From the NCBI GenBank assembly GCA_902781655.1, contig CACZJZ010000012.1, positions 28,926 through 92,925 on the forward strand: a stretch of 64,000 bases of DNA, in the 5' to 3' direction. Of the stretch, positions 7,382-16,777 are shown piece by piece; the first letter of the stretch is position 1, and each line of letters starts with the position of its first letter. The notes under the pieces were generated by a model. It was not told the origin of the DNA, made no database searches, and saw only the letters and a list, made by a program, of their open reading frames with translations. Made by a program: the position numbers and the translations under genes. Source of the stretch: an uncultured Lachnospiraceae bacterium. Lineage in GTDB: Bacteria > Bacillota > Clostridia > Lachnospirales > Lachnospiraceae.

Positions 7382-10300
7382 ATGAGCGTAAGGCGAATCT
7401 ATGTGGAGAAGAAGGAGCCCTACCGCGGGGCTGCCCGCGCACTGAAGGAGGACATCCGAAACTTTCTCGGCGTGCCGGGAATCCGTGAGGTCCGGGAGCT
7501 GATCCGGTACGATGTGGAGAATGTTTCGGATGAGGTGTTCGCGCTGGCGGAAAGGACCGTATTCTCCGAGCCTCCGGTCGATATTCTGTACCATGAGACG
7601 ATCGACATTCCGGAGGGAGCGCGTGTGTTCAGCGTCGAACCGGTTCCTGGACAGTTCGATCAGCGCGCGGATTCCGCGGTGCAGTGCCTGCAGTTTATCA
7701 ACGAGCATGAGACGCCGACCGTCTGTACAGCAGTAACTTATATCCTGGAGGGGGATATTTCCGATGAGGAGTTTGCACGCGTCAAGAGTTACTGCATCAA
7801 CCCGGTAGATTCCAGGGAGACCGGCATGAAGAAGCCGGAGACCCTCGCCATCCAGCACCCGGTTCCGAAGGATGTGGAAATCCTGACGGGCTTTGATTCC
7901 ATGCCGGAGGAACAGTTCCGGGCGCTTTATGATTCGCTCGGGCTTGCCATGACCTATGCGGATTTTCAGTTCATCCGCAGCTATTTCAGCGGGAATTTTG
8001 ACGGGAAGGTACACCGCGATCCCACGATCACGGAGATCCGTGTGCTGGATACCTACTGGTCGGATCACTGCCGCCATACCACGTTCGCCACGGAACTCAA
8101 GGACGTCCGGTTTGACGAGGGCGATTATGCCGTGCCCATGAAGCTGGCCTATCAGAGCTATCAGGATACATTCCGGGAATTATACCGTCATCGCCCGGAG
8201 AAGTATGTCTGCCTTATGGACCTTGCTCTCATGGGTATGAAGAAGCTCAAGGCGGACGGGAAGCTCACTGACATGGAGGAGTCCGAGGAGAACAATGCCT
8301 GCACCGTGATCGTCCCGGTCGAGGCCGACTATGGCAGAGGACCGGAGACCGAGGAATGGCTGGTGTTCTTCAAGAATGAGACGCACAACCACCCGACGGA
8401 GATCGAGCCGTTTGGCGGCGCGGCGACCTGTCTCGGCGGCGCGATCCGCGATCCGCTCTCCGGACGCGGCTACGTTTATCAGGCTATGCGTGTCACGGGC
8501 GCCGCGGATCCGACCATTCCGGTGTCCCAGACACTGAAGGGCAAGCTGCCGCAGAAGAAGATCGTCAGGGAGGCGGCACACGGCTATTCCTCCTATGGAA
8601 ACCAGATCGGACTGGCTACCGGCCATGTCCGTGAAATATATCATCCAAATTATGTGGCAAAGCGCATGGAAATCGGCGCTGTGCTCGGTGCGGCACCGAG
8701 AAGCGCGGTGGTCCGCAAGAGTTCAGACCCGGGGGATATCATCATCCTTCTCGGCGGGCGGACGGGCCGGGACGGGATAGGCGGCGCGACCGGCGCATCC
8801 AAGGCACATACGGTGAAATCACTCGCCACCTGCGGCGCTGAGGTTCAGAAGGGTAACGCGCCCACGGAACGGAAGCTGCAGCGCCTGTTCCGCCGGCCGG
8901 AGGTCGCGCACATGATCAAGAAGTGCAATGATTTTGGCGCGGGCGGGGTCTCCGTCGCAATCGGAGAGCTTGCGGACGGACTCAGGGTGAATCTTGATCT
9001 GGTTCCGAAAAAGTATGAGGGCCTTGATGGAACTGAGCTTGCCATCTCCGAGTCCCAGGAGCGCATGGCGGTCGTCGTGGCGCCGGAGGACCGGGATCAG
9101 TTTCTCGCCTATGCGGCAGAAGAAAATCTGGAAGCTACGCCGCTCGCGGTTGTGACGAAGGAACCGAATCTGGTTCTGACCTGGCGCGGGAAGGATGTGG
9201 TCAATATCAGCCGCGCGTTCCTTGACACCAACGGCGCGCATCAGGAGTGCTCCGTGGAGGTCGAGGCGCCCTCCAGAGAGGACAATTATCTCGAAAAAAT
9301 CGCCTGCTCCGCCGTGGACGAGATTCTGAGGGCGGACAGCGATGATTTTGCCGGCGCCTTCTTGGCACAGCTGGCGGATCTCAACACCTGCTCGCAGAGG
9401 GGGCTGGTTGAGATGTTCGATTCCTCGATCGGCGCGGCAACGGTGGACATGCCGTATGGCGGCAAGTATCAGATGACGCAGACGCAGACCATGGTGGCGA
9501 AGCTCCCGGTGCATCACGGGGACACCGATGTGGTCACGATGATGAGCTATGGGTTTGACCCGTACCTGTCCTCCTGGAGTCCGTATCACGGCGCGATCTA
9601 CGCAGTCACGCAGTCGGTTGCGAAGGTGATCGCGGCGGGCGGCAGCAGGGAGAAGATGCATTTTACCTTCCAGGAATATTTCCGCAGAATGAGCGAGGAC
9701 CCGAAACGATGGAGTCAGCCGTTCGCGGCGCTGCTCGGCGCCTACGACGCGCAGCTCGGCTTCGGCATCGCGGCAATCGGCGGCAAGGATTCCATGTCCG
9801 GCACGTTCGACCAGATTGACGTGCCGCCGACGCTGGTTTCGTTCTGCGTCGATATCGACAAAGTGGGTCATGTGATCACGGATGAAATCAAGGATGAGGG
9901 CGACGTTCTTGTGGAGTTCCGGATCCATCGCGACGACTACGATATCCCGGTGTATGCCGACGTGCTGCGGCTCTATGACCGCATCACCGCGCTGATCCGC
10001 GAAGGGCGGATCAAGGCTGCCTACGCGGAGGACAGCTACGGCGCGGCACCGGCTGCGGCGCAGATGGCATTCGGCAATCATTATGGCGTGCATTTTGACG
10101 GCAGTCTGGAGGCGGCAGATCTGTTCGAGAATGGCTGCGGCTGTATTCTCGCCGAGATGACGCCGGACGATGCCGACGCGCTCGAGGATATGGACTGGGA
10201 CTGCGGGGACTACCGCGTCATCGGCACGGTCTCCGGAAGAGACCAGGGCGGCGAGGCATATTTTGACTGGAAGAACAGCGAGGTGCCGCTCAGCGCGGCG

Positions 10301-11221
10301 CTGAAGTCCTGGACCGGAACGCTGGAGAAGGTTTTCCCGACAAGAGTGTCGGAGGACCGGACGGAGATCGCGTCTCCGCTGTATGACACAAAGGATATTT
10401 ATGTCTGCCGCAGCAAGGTAGCCCGGCCGACAGTCTTCATTCCGGTGTTCCCGGGAACCAACTGCGAGTTTGACTGCGAGCGTTCGTTTGAGAAGGCGGG
10501 CGCGGACGTGGATATCAGGGTGTTCCGGAACCGCACGGCTGACGATATCGTCTCGTCTGTGGCATCCTTCGCGGAAGGCATCCGCGGCGCGCAGATTGTG
10601 ATGTTCCCGGGAGGCTTCTCGGCCGGCGATGAACCGGACGGCTCGGCAAAATTCTTTGCGACGGCGTTCCGCAATGAGAAGATCCGGGATGCCATCGAGG
10701 ATCTGCTGAATCACCGCGACGGACTGGTGCTCGGTATCTGCAATGGATTCCAGGCGCTCATCAAGCTGGGTCTTGTGCCGAACGGACGCATCACCGGGCA
10801 GGATGAGAATGCGCCGACGCTGACGTTTAATACCATTGGCCGGCACATCTCGCGGGAGGCCTACATCCGGGTGGTCTCCAACAAGAGCCCGTGGCTGATG
10901 GATACGGATCTCGGCGGTGTGTATGTGAACCCGGCCTCGCACGGCGAGGGACGGTTCGTCGCGCCGGAGGAGACGATCGAAGCGCTGCTGCGTGGCGGTC
11001 AGGTCGCGACACAGTACTGCGACCCGGAGGGCACCGTTTCCATGGACGAGGAATGGAATTTCAATGGTTCCTACCACGCGATCGAGGGCATCACGTCTCC
11101 GGACGGCAGAGTGCTCGGCAAGATGTGTCACAGCGAACGCCGCGGAGACGGTGTCGCGGTCAACATCGTGGGACGGCAGGATATGAAGATCTTTGAGAGC
11201 GGCGTCCGGTATTTTCTGTAA
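7382..11221 (+). CDS. purL: Phosphoribosylformylglycinamidine synthase, single-chain
   Basis: Converts formylglycinamide ribotide, glutamine and ATP to formylglycinamidine ribotide, step four of purine synthesis. At 1279 residues it is the fused form that carries its own glutaminase. The N-terminal region is followed by the first synthase half with FFKNETHNHPTEIEPFGG near residue 330, a second half with GGKDSMSGTF near 805, and a C-terminal class I glutaminase with FPGGFSAGDE, the nucleophile in GICNGFQ near 1115 and the SHGEGRF histidine-glutamate region. The start at 7382 follows GGAGG. It is followed after 23 bases by carA, suggesting joint control of purine and pyrimidine synthesis. Confidence 0.96.
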   Translation: MSVRRIYVEKKEPYRGAARALKEDIRNFLGVPGIREVRELIRYDVENVSDEVFALAERTVFSEPPVDILYHETIDIPEGARVFSVEPVPGQFDQRADSAVQCLQFINEHETPTVCTAVTYILEGDISDEEFARVKSYCINPVDSRETGMKKPETLAIQHPVPKDVEILTGFDSMPEEQFRALYDSLGLAMTYADFQFIRSYFSGNFDGKVHRDPTITEIRVLDTYWSDHCRHTTFATELKDVRFDEGDYAVPMKLAYQSYQDTFRELYRHRPEKYVCLMDLALMGMKKLKADGKLTDMEESEENNACTVIVPVEADYGRGPETEEWLVFFKNETHNHPTEIEPFGGAATCLGGAIRDPLSGRGYVYQAMRVTGAADPTIPVSQTLKGKLPQKKIVREAAHGYSSYGNQIGLATGHVREIYHPNYVAKRMEIGAVLGAAPRSAVVRKSSDPGDIIILLGGRTGRDGIGGATGASKAHTVKSLATCGAEVQKGNAPTERKLQRLFRRPEVAHMIKKCNDFGAGGVSVAIGELADGLRVNLDLVPKKYEGLDGTELAISESQERMAVVVAPEDRDQFLAYAAEENLEATPLAVVTKEPNLVLTWRGKDVVNISRAFLDTNGAHQECSVEVEAPSREDNYLEKIACSAVDEILRADSDDFAGAFLAQLADLNTCSQRGLVEMFDSSIGAATVDMPYGGKYQMTQTQTMVAKLPVHHGDTDVVTMMSYGFDPYLSSWSPYHGAIYAVTQSVAKVIAAGGSREKMHFTFQEYFRRMSEDPKRWSQPFAALLGAYDAQLGFGIAAIGGKDSMSGTFDQIDVPPTLVSFCVDIDKVGHVITDEIKDEGDVLVEFRIHRDDYDIPVYADVLRLYDRITALIREGRIKAAYAEDSYGAAPAAAQMAFGNHYGVHFDGSLEAADLFENGCGCILAEMTPDDADALEDMDWDCGDYRVIGTVSGRDQGGEAYFDWKNSEVPLSAALKSWTGTLEKVFPTRVSEDRTEIASPLYDTKDIYVCRSKVARPTVFIPVFPGTNCEFDCERSFEKAGADVDIRVFRNRTADDIVSSVASFAEGIRGAQIVMFPGGFSAGDEPDGSAKFFATAFRNEKIRDAIEDLLNHRDGLVLGICNGFQALIKLGLVPNGRITGQDENAPTLTFNTIGRHISREAYIRVVSNKSPWLMDTDLGGVYVNPASHGEGRFVAPEETIEALLRGGQVATQYCDPEGTVSMDEEWNFNGSYHAIEGITSPDGRVLGKMCHSERRGDGVAVNIVGRQDMKIFESGVRYFL

Positions 11222-11244
11222 AACGGGACGTGAGAGGTAATGGA

Positions 11245-12552
11245 ATGAAAGCATTCTTGATTCTGGAGGATGGAACCGTATTCACAGGCTCGCGCATCGG
11301 CGCGGACCGGGATGTGATCAGCGAGATCGTCTTCAACACGACCATGGCCGGTTATCCGGAGGTCCTGACTGACCCGTCCTATGCGGGGCAGGCGGTCTGC
11401 ATGACTTATCCGCTGATCGGCAATTACGGCATCTGCTTCGACGACTGTGAATCGGACCGGCCCTGGATGGACGCGCTGATTGTTCATGAGGCAGCGAGGG
11501 TGCCGAGCAATTTCCGCTCGGACATATCGCTGCTGCAGTTCATGGAGAAATATGATCTGCCCGGCATCGAGGGCATCGATACCAGGAGGCTGACAAAAAT
11601 TCTGCGGGAAAAGGGAACGATGAACGGCATGATCACCTCGAATGCGGAGTTCAGCATGGAGGAGATTCTGCCGCGTCTCAGGGCCTATTCCTGCGGAAGA
11701 GTGGTGGAGAAGGTCACCTGCCGGGAAAAATATATGGTGAAGGGAGCCGCGTCCCTCGCGGATAACGGCCCTCTGACCGGCAGTGCGGTCTTTCATCCGG
11801 AGCAGTTCGCAGAGGAACAGGACCGGTATGCGGAGGACGAGGGCGGCATCGGCCCCACGGACAGTGTACCGGATGCGGCGGGATATGTGCACTGGGCGAC
11901 CGTGCCCGGAAGTCATCCGGAGCATGAGAAGAAACCGAGCCTGGTAAAGAAACTCACCGGCGTCACAGGAGATGGCAGACATCTCCGGATCGCGCTGATG
12001 GACTACGGGGCGAAGCGCAATATTGCGGCTTCCCTGGCGGCGCGCGGCTGCGACGTGACCGTATATCCCGCGCTGACTCCTGCGATGGAAGTCCTCGCGG
12101 ACGATCCGGACGGGATCATGCTCTCGAACGGCCCGGGCGATCCGAAGGAATGCACTGGCATCATCCGTGAAATCCGGAAATTTTATACGAGCGATGTGCC
12201 GATTTTCGCCATCTGCCTCGGCCATCAATTGATGGCGCTGGCCACAGGGGCGGACACATATAAGCTGAAGTACGGACACCGCGGCGGCAATCACCCGGTG
12301 AAGGACCTGGAGACGGGAAGAGTCTACATTTCCTCTCAGAATCACGGGTACGCGGTGGACGCTTCGACGGTCGATCCGTCTGTCGCGGTACCGGCTTTTG
12401 TCAATGTCAATGACGGAACCAACGAGGGACTGCGCTATCTGGACAAGAATATTTTCACGGTGCAGTTCCATCCGGAGGCCTGCGCCGGCCCGCAGGATTC
12501 CGATTATCTCTTTGACCGCTTTCTCGCCATGGTCCGCGCACGGAAAAGGTGA
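11245..12552 (+). CDS. carA: Carbamoyl-phosphate synthase small (glutaminase) subunit
   Basis: Supplies ammonia from glutamine to CarB for carbamoyl phosphate, used in arginine and pyrimidine synthesis. Residues 1-160 are the small-chain N-terminal domain (FNTTMAGYPEVLTDPSYAGQ, GIEGIDTRRLTKILR). Residues 245-435 are a class I glutaminase with LSNGPGDP, the nucleophile in AICLGHQL near 321 and the final QFHPEACAGP. At 435 residues it is longer than the usual 355-385: about 80 acidic, low-complexity residues (near 165-245) separate the two domains. GAGAGG precedes ATG 11245. Confidence 0.95.
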   Translation: MKAFLILEDGTVFTGSRIGADRDVISEIVFNTTMAGYPEVLTDPSYAGQAVCMTYPLIGNYGICFDDCESDRPWMDALIVHEAARVPSNFRSDISLLQFMEKYDLPGIEGIDTRRLTKILREKGTMNGMITSNAEFSMEEILPRLRAYSCGRVVEKVTCREKYMVKGAASLADNGPLTGSAVFHPEQFAEEQDRYAEDEGGIGPTDSVPDAAGYVHWATVPGSHPEHEKKPSLVKKLTGVTGDGRHLRIALMDYGAKRNIAASLAARGCDVTVYPALTPAMEVLADDPDGIMLSNGPGDPKECTGIIREIRKFYTSDVPIFAICLGHQLMALATGADTYKLKYGHRGGNHPVKDLETGRVYISSQNHGYAVDASTVDPSVAVPAFVNVNDGTNEGLRYLDKNIFTVQFHPEACAGPQDSDYLFDRFLAMVRARKR

Positions 12553-12621
12553 CACAACGACGGGATCGTCTGATTTTGTCTCCCTTTCACAACGGAACAG
12601 GTTTACAGGAAAGGAACAGCA

Positions 12622-15600
12622 ATGCCGAAGAATCCGAATATACATAAAGTAATGGTTATCGGCTCCGGCCCGATCGTCATCGGGCAGGCGGCCGAATTCG
12701 ATTATGCGGGAACACAGGCCTGCCGCTCTCTCAAGGAGGAGGGACTCGAGGTGGTCCTGGTCAATTCCAATCCGGCCACCATCATGACGGACAAGGATAT
12801 CGCGGATGAGGTATACATCGAGCCGCTGACCGCCAGGGTGCTGGAGAAGATCATCGAGAAGGAGAAGCCCGACGGCCTTCTGCCGAATATGGGAGGTCAG
12901 GCAGGGCTTAATCTCGGCATGGAGCTTTCGGAGTCCGGTTTTCTTGACCGGCATGGCGTCAGGCTCCTCGGGGCCAACGCGCTGACCATTAAGAAAGCGG
13001 AGGATCGCCTGCTCTTCAAGGAAACGATGGAGAAGATCGGAGAGCCGGTGGCGCCGTCCCAGGTTGTGGAAAACGTCGAGGACGGCGTGAAGTTCGCGGA
13101 GAAGATCGGATATCCGGTGGTGCTCCGCCCGGCCTACACTCTCGGCGGATCCGGCGGCGGTATCGCGCACAGCGTCGTGGAGCTGCGCAAAATTCTGGAG
13201 AACGGCCTCAGGCTTTCCCGCGTGGGACAGGTCCTGGTGGAGCGTTCCATCGCCGGATGGAAGGAAATTGAGTACGAGGTGATGCGGGACAGCGCAGGCA
13301 ACCGCATCACCGTCTGCAACATGGAGAACATCGACCCGGTGGGCGTACATACCGGCGATTCCATTGTTGTGGCGCCCTCCCAGACGCTGTCGGACAAAGA
13401 GTACCAGATGCTCCGCACGTCCGCGCTGAACATCATCGACGAGCTCGGCATCACCGGCGGCTGCAATGTTCAGTTTGCGTTGCATCCGACGAGCTTCGAG
13501 TACTGTGTCATCGAGGTCAATCCTCGCGTGTCGCGTTCCTCCGCGCTCGCCTCGAAGGCGACGGGGTATCCGATCGCCAAGGTGGCTGCCAAGATCGCGC
13601 TCGGGTATACGCTCGATGAGATCCGCAATGCAGTCACGGGCGAGACCTTCGCCAGCTTCGAGCCAGCGCTCGATTACTGCGTCGTCAAATTCCCGCGCCT
13701 GCCCTTCGATAAATTCATCACGGCCAAGCGCACGCTGACCACACAGATGAAGGCGACCGGCGAGGTCATGAGCATCTGCGACAATTTTGAAGGTGCGCTC
13801 ATGAAGGCCATCCGCTCCCTGGAGCAGCACGTGGAATGCCTCGACAGCTACGATTTCTCGGGACTTTCCAGGGAGCAGCTCTTCACGCGGCTCACCGTGG
13901 TCGACGATCAGCGCATCTGGGTGATCGCGGAGGCGCTGCGCAAGGGAATCTCGTACAGCACAATCCACGAGATCACGATGATCGACGAGTGGTTCATCGA
14001 CAAGATCGCGCATCTCGTGAAGATTGAGGCAAAACTTAAAGAGACCGGGCGCAGAATCACGGCGAAGCGGATTGACGGAGGGAGCGAGACGGAGGCATTG
14101 GAGCTGCTGTCTAAAAAGCTGCTCCTCACAGCCAAGAGCTGCGGGTACCCGGACCGCACGATTGCGCGTCTGACGGGGCTGAACGAGCAGCAGGTGAGGG
14201 CGCGCCGCACCGCGCTTGGCATCACCGCGGTCTACAAGATGGTCGATACCTGCGCGGCGGAGTTTGCGGCAAAGACGCCATATTATTATTCTGTCTACGC
14301 GGATAATCAGGAGGAAGAGGACGAGGCAAAAGAGAAGCTCACAGACCGGAAGAAGATCCTGGTTCTCGGCTCCGGACCGATCCGCATCGGGCAGGGTATT
14401 GAATTTGACTATTGTTCCGTGCACGCGACCTGGGCATTCGCGAAGGCGGGATATGAGACTATCATCATCAACAACAATCCCGAGACGGTTTCCACGGATT
14501 TTGACATCGCGGACAAGCTGTACTTCGAGCCGCTGACGCCGGAGGACGTGCAGAATGTGGTGAGCATCGAGCATCCCGACTATGCGGTGGTGCAGTTCGG
14601 CGGGCAGACAGCCATCAAGCTGACGGCGGATCTCACGAAGATGGGCGTTCCGATTCTCGGGACAGACGCCAAGGACGTGGATGCGGCGGAGGATCGCGAG
14701 ATTTTTGACGAGGTGCTTCAGAAATGCGGCATCCGGCGCGCGGCAGGCGCCACGGTATTCACCGCGGAGGAGGCAAAGAAGGTCGCGAACCGCCTGGGGT
14801 ATCCGGTGCTGGTGCGGCCGTCCTATGTGCTCGGTGGACAGGGAATGCAGATCGCACTCAATGACAGCGAGATCGAACAGTTCATGGCGGTCATCAACCG
14901 CTACGAGCAGGAGCATCCGATCCTGATCGATAAATATCTTCAGGGAACGGAGACGGAGGTCGATGCAGTCTGCGACGGGGAGAACATTGTCATTCCCGGC
15001 ATCATGGAGCATATCGAGCGGTCAGGCGTCCACTCCGGAGACTCGATTTCGGTCTATCCGGCGCGCACGCTCACGGCCCATGTGAAGGAGACGATCGCCA
15101 CCTACACGAAACGGCTTGCGCAGGAGCTCCATGTGATCGGACTCATCAATGTGCAGTTTATCGCGATGGGAGAGGATGTCTATATCATCGAGGCCAATCC
15201 ACGCTCCTCGAGAACGGTGCCGTACATCAGCAAGGTCACAGGGATTCCGATCGTGGATCTCGCGGCGCAGTGCATGATGGGGAAGAAACTTACGGATATG
15301 GGCTACACACCGGGGCTGCAGCCGGAGGCGGATTATTACGCGATCAAGATGCCGGTCTTCTCGACGGAGAAGGTGCGCGGCGCGGAGGTCGCGGTCGGTC
15401 CGGAGATGAAATCGACCGGAGAGTGTCTGGGCATTTCCAGATCGTTCGACGAGGCACTGTACAAGGCGTTCCTCGGCGCCGGCGTCAATCTGCCGAAGCA
15501 TAAGCAGATGATCATCACGGTGAAGGATTCCGACAAGGGTGAGATTATTGACATCGCGAAGCGCTATGAGAAGCTGGGCTACATCATTTATTCGACCCGC

Positions 15601-15897
15601 CGCACCGCGGACACGCTGCGGGAGAACGGCATCCGGGTCCGCCAGGTAAACCGGATTTCGCAGGAATCTCCGACCGTCATGGATCTGCTTCTCGGTCATA
15701 AGATCGACCTGGTCATCGATACGCCGACACAGGGGCGGGACAAGAACCGGGACGGGTTCCTGATCCGCCGCACGGCGATCGAGACGGGCGTATACTGCAT
15801 CACCTCGCTCGACACGGCGCGGGCGCTGGTTTCGTCGCTCGAGCACGCAGCGGAGACGAGCAGCAACCTCGAGATCGTGGACGTCGCGAAAATCTGA
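12622..15897 (+). CDS. carB: Carbamoyl-phosphate synthase large subunit
   Basis: Makes carbamoyl phosphate from bicarbonate, CarA-derived ammonia and two ATP. The 1091-residue chain has the classic duplicated structure: the first half opens with KVMVIGSGPIVIGQAAEFDY and has an ATP-grasp domain (RPAYTLGGSGGG, EVNPRVSRSSALASKATGYP); the second opens near residue 575 with ILVLGSGPIRIGQGIEFDY and repeats the ATP-grasp (RPSYVLGGQGM, EANPRSSRTVPYISKVTG). The C-terminal 140 residues are the MGS-like allosteric domain (DTPTQGRDKNRDGFLIRR). It is paired with carA 69 bases upstream and starts after AAAGGAA. Confidence 0.97.
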   Translation: MPKNPNIHKVMVIGSGPIVIGQAAEFDYAGTQACRSLKEEGLEVVLVNSNPATIMTDKDIADEVYIEPLTARVLEKIIEKEKPDGLLPNMGGQAGLNLGMELSESGFLDRHGVRLLGANALTIKKAEDRLLFKETMEKIGEPVAPSQVVENVEDGVKFAEKIGYPVVLRPAYTLGGSGGGIAHSVVELRKILENGLRLSRVGQVLVERSIAGWKEIEYEVMRDSAGNRITVCNMENIDPVGVHTGDSIVVAPSQTLSDKEYQMLRTSALNIIDELGITGGCNVQFALHPTSFEYCVIEVNPRVSRSSALASKATGYPIAKVAAKIALGYTLDEIRNAVTGETFASFEPALDYCVVKFPRLPFDKFITAKRTLTTQMKATGEVMSICDNFEGALMKAIRSLEQHVECLDSYDFSGLSREQLFTRLTVVDDQRIWVIAEALRKGISYSTIHEITMIDEWFIDKIAHLVKIEAKLKETGRRITAKRIDGGSETEALELLSKKLLLTAKSCGYPDRTIARLTGLNEQQVRARRTALGITAVYKMVDTCAAEFAAKTPYYYSVYADNQEEEDEAKEKLTDRKKILVLGSGPIRIGQGIEFDYCSVHATWAFAKAGYETIIINNNPETVSTDFDIADKLYFEPLTPEDVQNVVSIEHPDYAVVQFGGQTAIKLTADLTKMGVPILGTDAKDVDAAEDREIFDEVLQKCGIRRAAGATVFTAEEAKKVANRLGYPVLVRPSYVLGGQGMQIALNDSEIEQFMAVINRYEQEHPILIDKYLQGTETEVDAVCDGENIVIPGIMEHIERSGVHSGDSISVYPARTLTAHVKETIATYTKRLAQELHVIGLINVQFIAMGEDVYIIEANPRSSRTVPYISKVTGIPIVDLAAQCMMGKKLTDMGYTPGLQPEADYYAIKMPVFSTEKVRGAEVAVGPEMKSTGECLGISRSFDEALYKAFLGAGVNLPKHKQMIITVKDSDKGEIIDIAKRYEKLGYIIYSTRRTADTLRENGIRVRQVNRISQESPTVMDLLLGHKIDLVIDTPTQGRDKNRDGFLIRRTAIETGVYCITSLDTARALVSSLEHAAETSSNLEIVDVAKI

Positions 15898-15915
15898 GGC
15901 GGCCCAGGTATCAGC

Positions 15916-16686
15916 ATGACAGCAAAACGAAATTACAGCAGGGAACTGGATCAGATTGCGGAATCGGCGCGGCAGCAGGGATATGCGCCCACGCTGCTGC
16001 TGCAGGCGTGCTGCGCCCCCTGTTCCAGCGCCTGCCTTGAGCGGCTGCGGGAAGACTTCCGCGTGACCGTTTATTACTATAATCCGAACATCACCGACTC
16101 CGCGGAGTATGTGAAGCGGAAAGAGGAGGAAAAACGTCTCATCGCGGAGCTGAACCGGCAGGTGAAGGAGCAGGATTTTGCCTTTTCCCATCCGCTCTCC
16201 GCGGAGGAGGACGGCCGCAGCACGCTGGCAGCAGACCATCCGGAGCTGCTCCGTGCCATGCATTCCACCAGCCGTGCCCGCCGGATTGATATCCTGGAGG
16301 CACCCTATGATCCGGAACGATTTCTGGTCATGGCGAGGGGCATGGAGGAAATGCCGGAGGGAGGTGCGCGCTGCTTCGCCTGCTATGCGCTGCGCCTGAA
16401 GCAGACGGCGGAGGCAGCGCTTGCAGGCGGGTTTGATTATTTCTCCACGACGCTCACCATCAGTCCGCTGAAGAACGCGGACAGGCTGAATGAGATCGGG
16501 GAGAAGATGGCGGCGCAACTGCGCGGGGAGAGGGCGCCGAGGTTTCTCCCTTCCGATTTCAAGAAGAAGAACGGCTATCTCCGGTCCATTCAGCTGTCCC
16601 ACGAATTCGGACTCTATCGGCAGAATTACTGCGGATGTGAGTTCTCGAGGAGGCAGGCGGAGCAGAAGAAGTCTGACCGGATGTGA
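15916..16686 (+). CDS. queH: Epoxyqueuosine reductase QueH (DUF208)
   Basis: Catalyses the last step of queuosine formation in tRNA, reducing epoxyqueuosine to queuosine; QueH replaces the B12-dependent QueG in many Firmicutes. The metal and redox cysteines are visible: QACCAPCSSAC near residue 32, RCFACYALRLKQTA near 150 and YCGCEFSRRQ at the C-terminus. The length of 256 is slightly above the family norm of about 200-220. It starts 18 bases after carB with only a weak ribosome-binding site (AGGT), so it may depend on carB translation. It is likely the last gene of the purL-carAB run. Confidence 0.93.
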   Translation: MTAKRNYSRELDQIAESARQQGYAPTLLLQACCAPCSSACLERLREDFRVTVYYYNPNITDSAEYVKRKEEEKRLIAELNRQVKEQDFAFSHPLSAEEDGRSTLAADHPELLRAMHSTSRARRIDILEAPYDPERFLVMARGMEEMPEGGARCFACYALRLKQTAEAALAGGFDYFSTTLTISPLKNADRLNEIGEKMAAQLRGERAPRFLPSDFKKKNGYLRSIQLSHEFGLYRQNYCGCEFSRRQAEQKKSDRM

Positions 16687-16692
16687 TATGAT
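16684..16692 (+). promoter_or_regulatory. Extended -10 element upstream of argS
   Basis: TG-A-TATGAT puts a -10 hexamer at 16687-16692, 85 bases before the argS start. The -35 is poor. The resulting leader is too short for a T-box, and none is visible. Confidence 0.4.
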
Positions 16693-16777
16693 AAGCGAAA
16701 ACAGGCGCCACAGGCGCCCGGAATGATTTTGCCGGCCGTGTCAGAGCATGGCAGGGCTGGCGGCTGGGAGTGGATGT

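Noticed and set aside
8819-11254. An 811-codon minus-strand frame opposite purL
   Set aside because: PurL motifs are complete on the plus strand, and the mirror frame has no recognisable domain.
11128-15012. A 1294-codon open frame on the minus strand opposite carA-carB
   Set aside because: It is the mirror of well-conserved carAB in a GC-rich genome. Its translation is rich in Arg, His and Leu without domains, and it has no ribosome-binding site.
16693-16777. A T-box leader for argS
   Set aside because: The stretch is too short, has no terminator and lacks the conserved T-box sequence.
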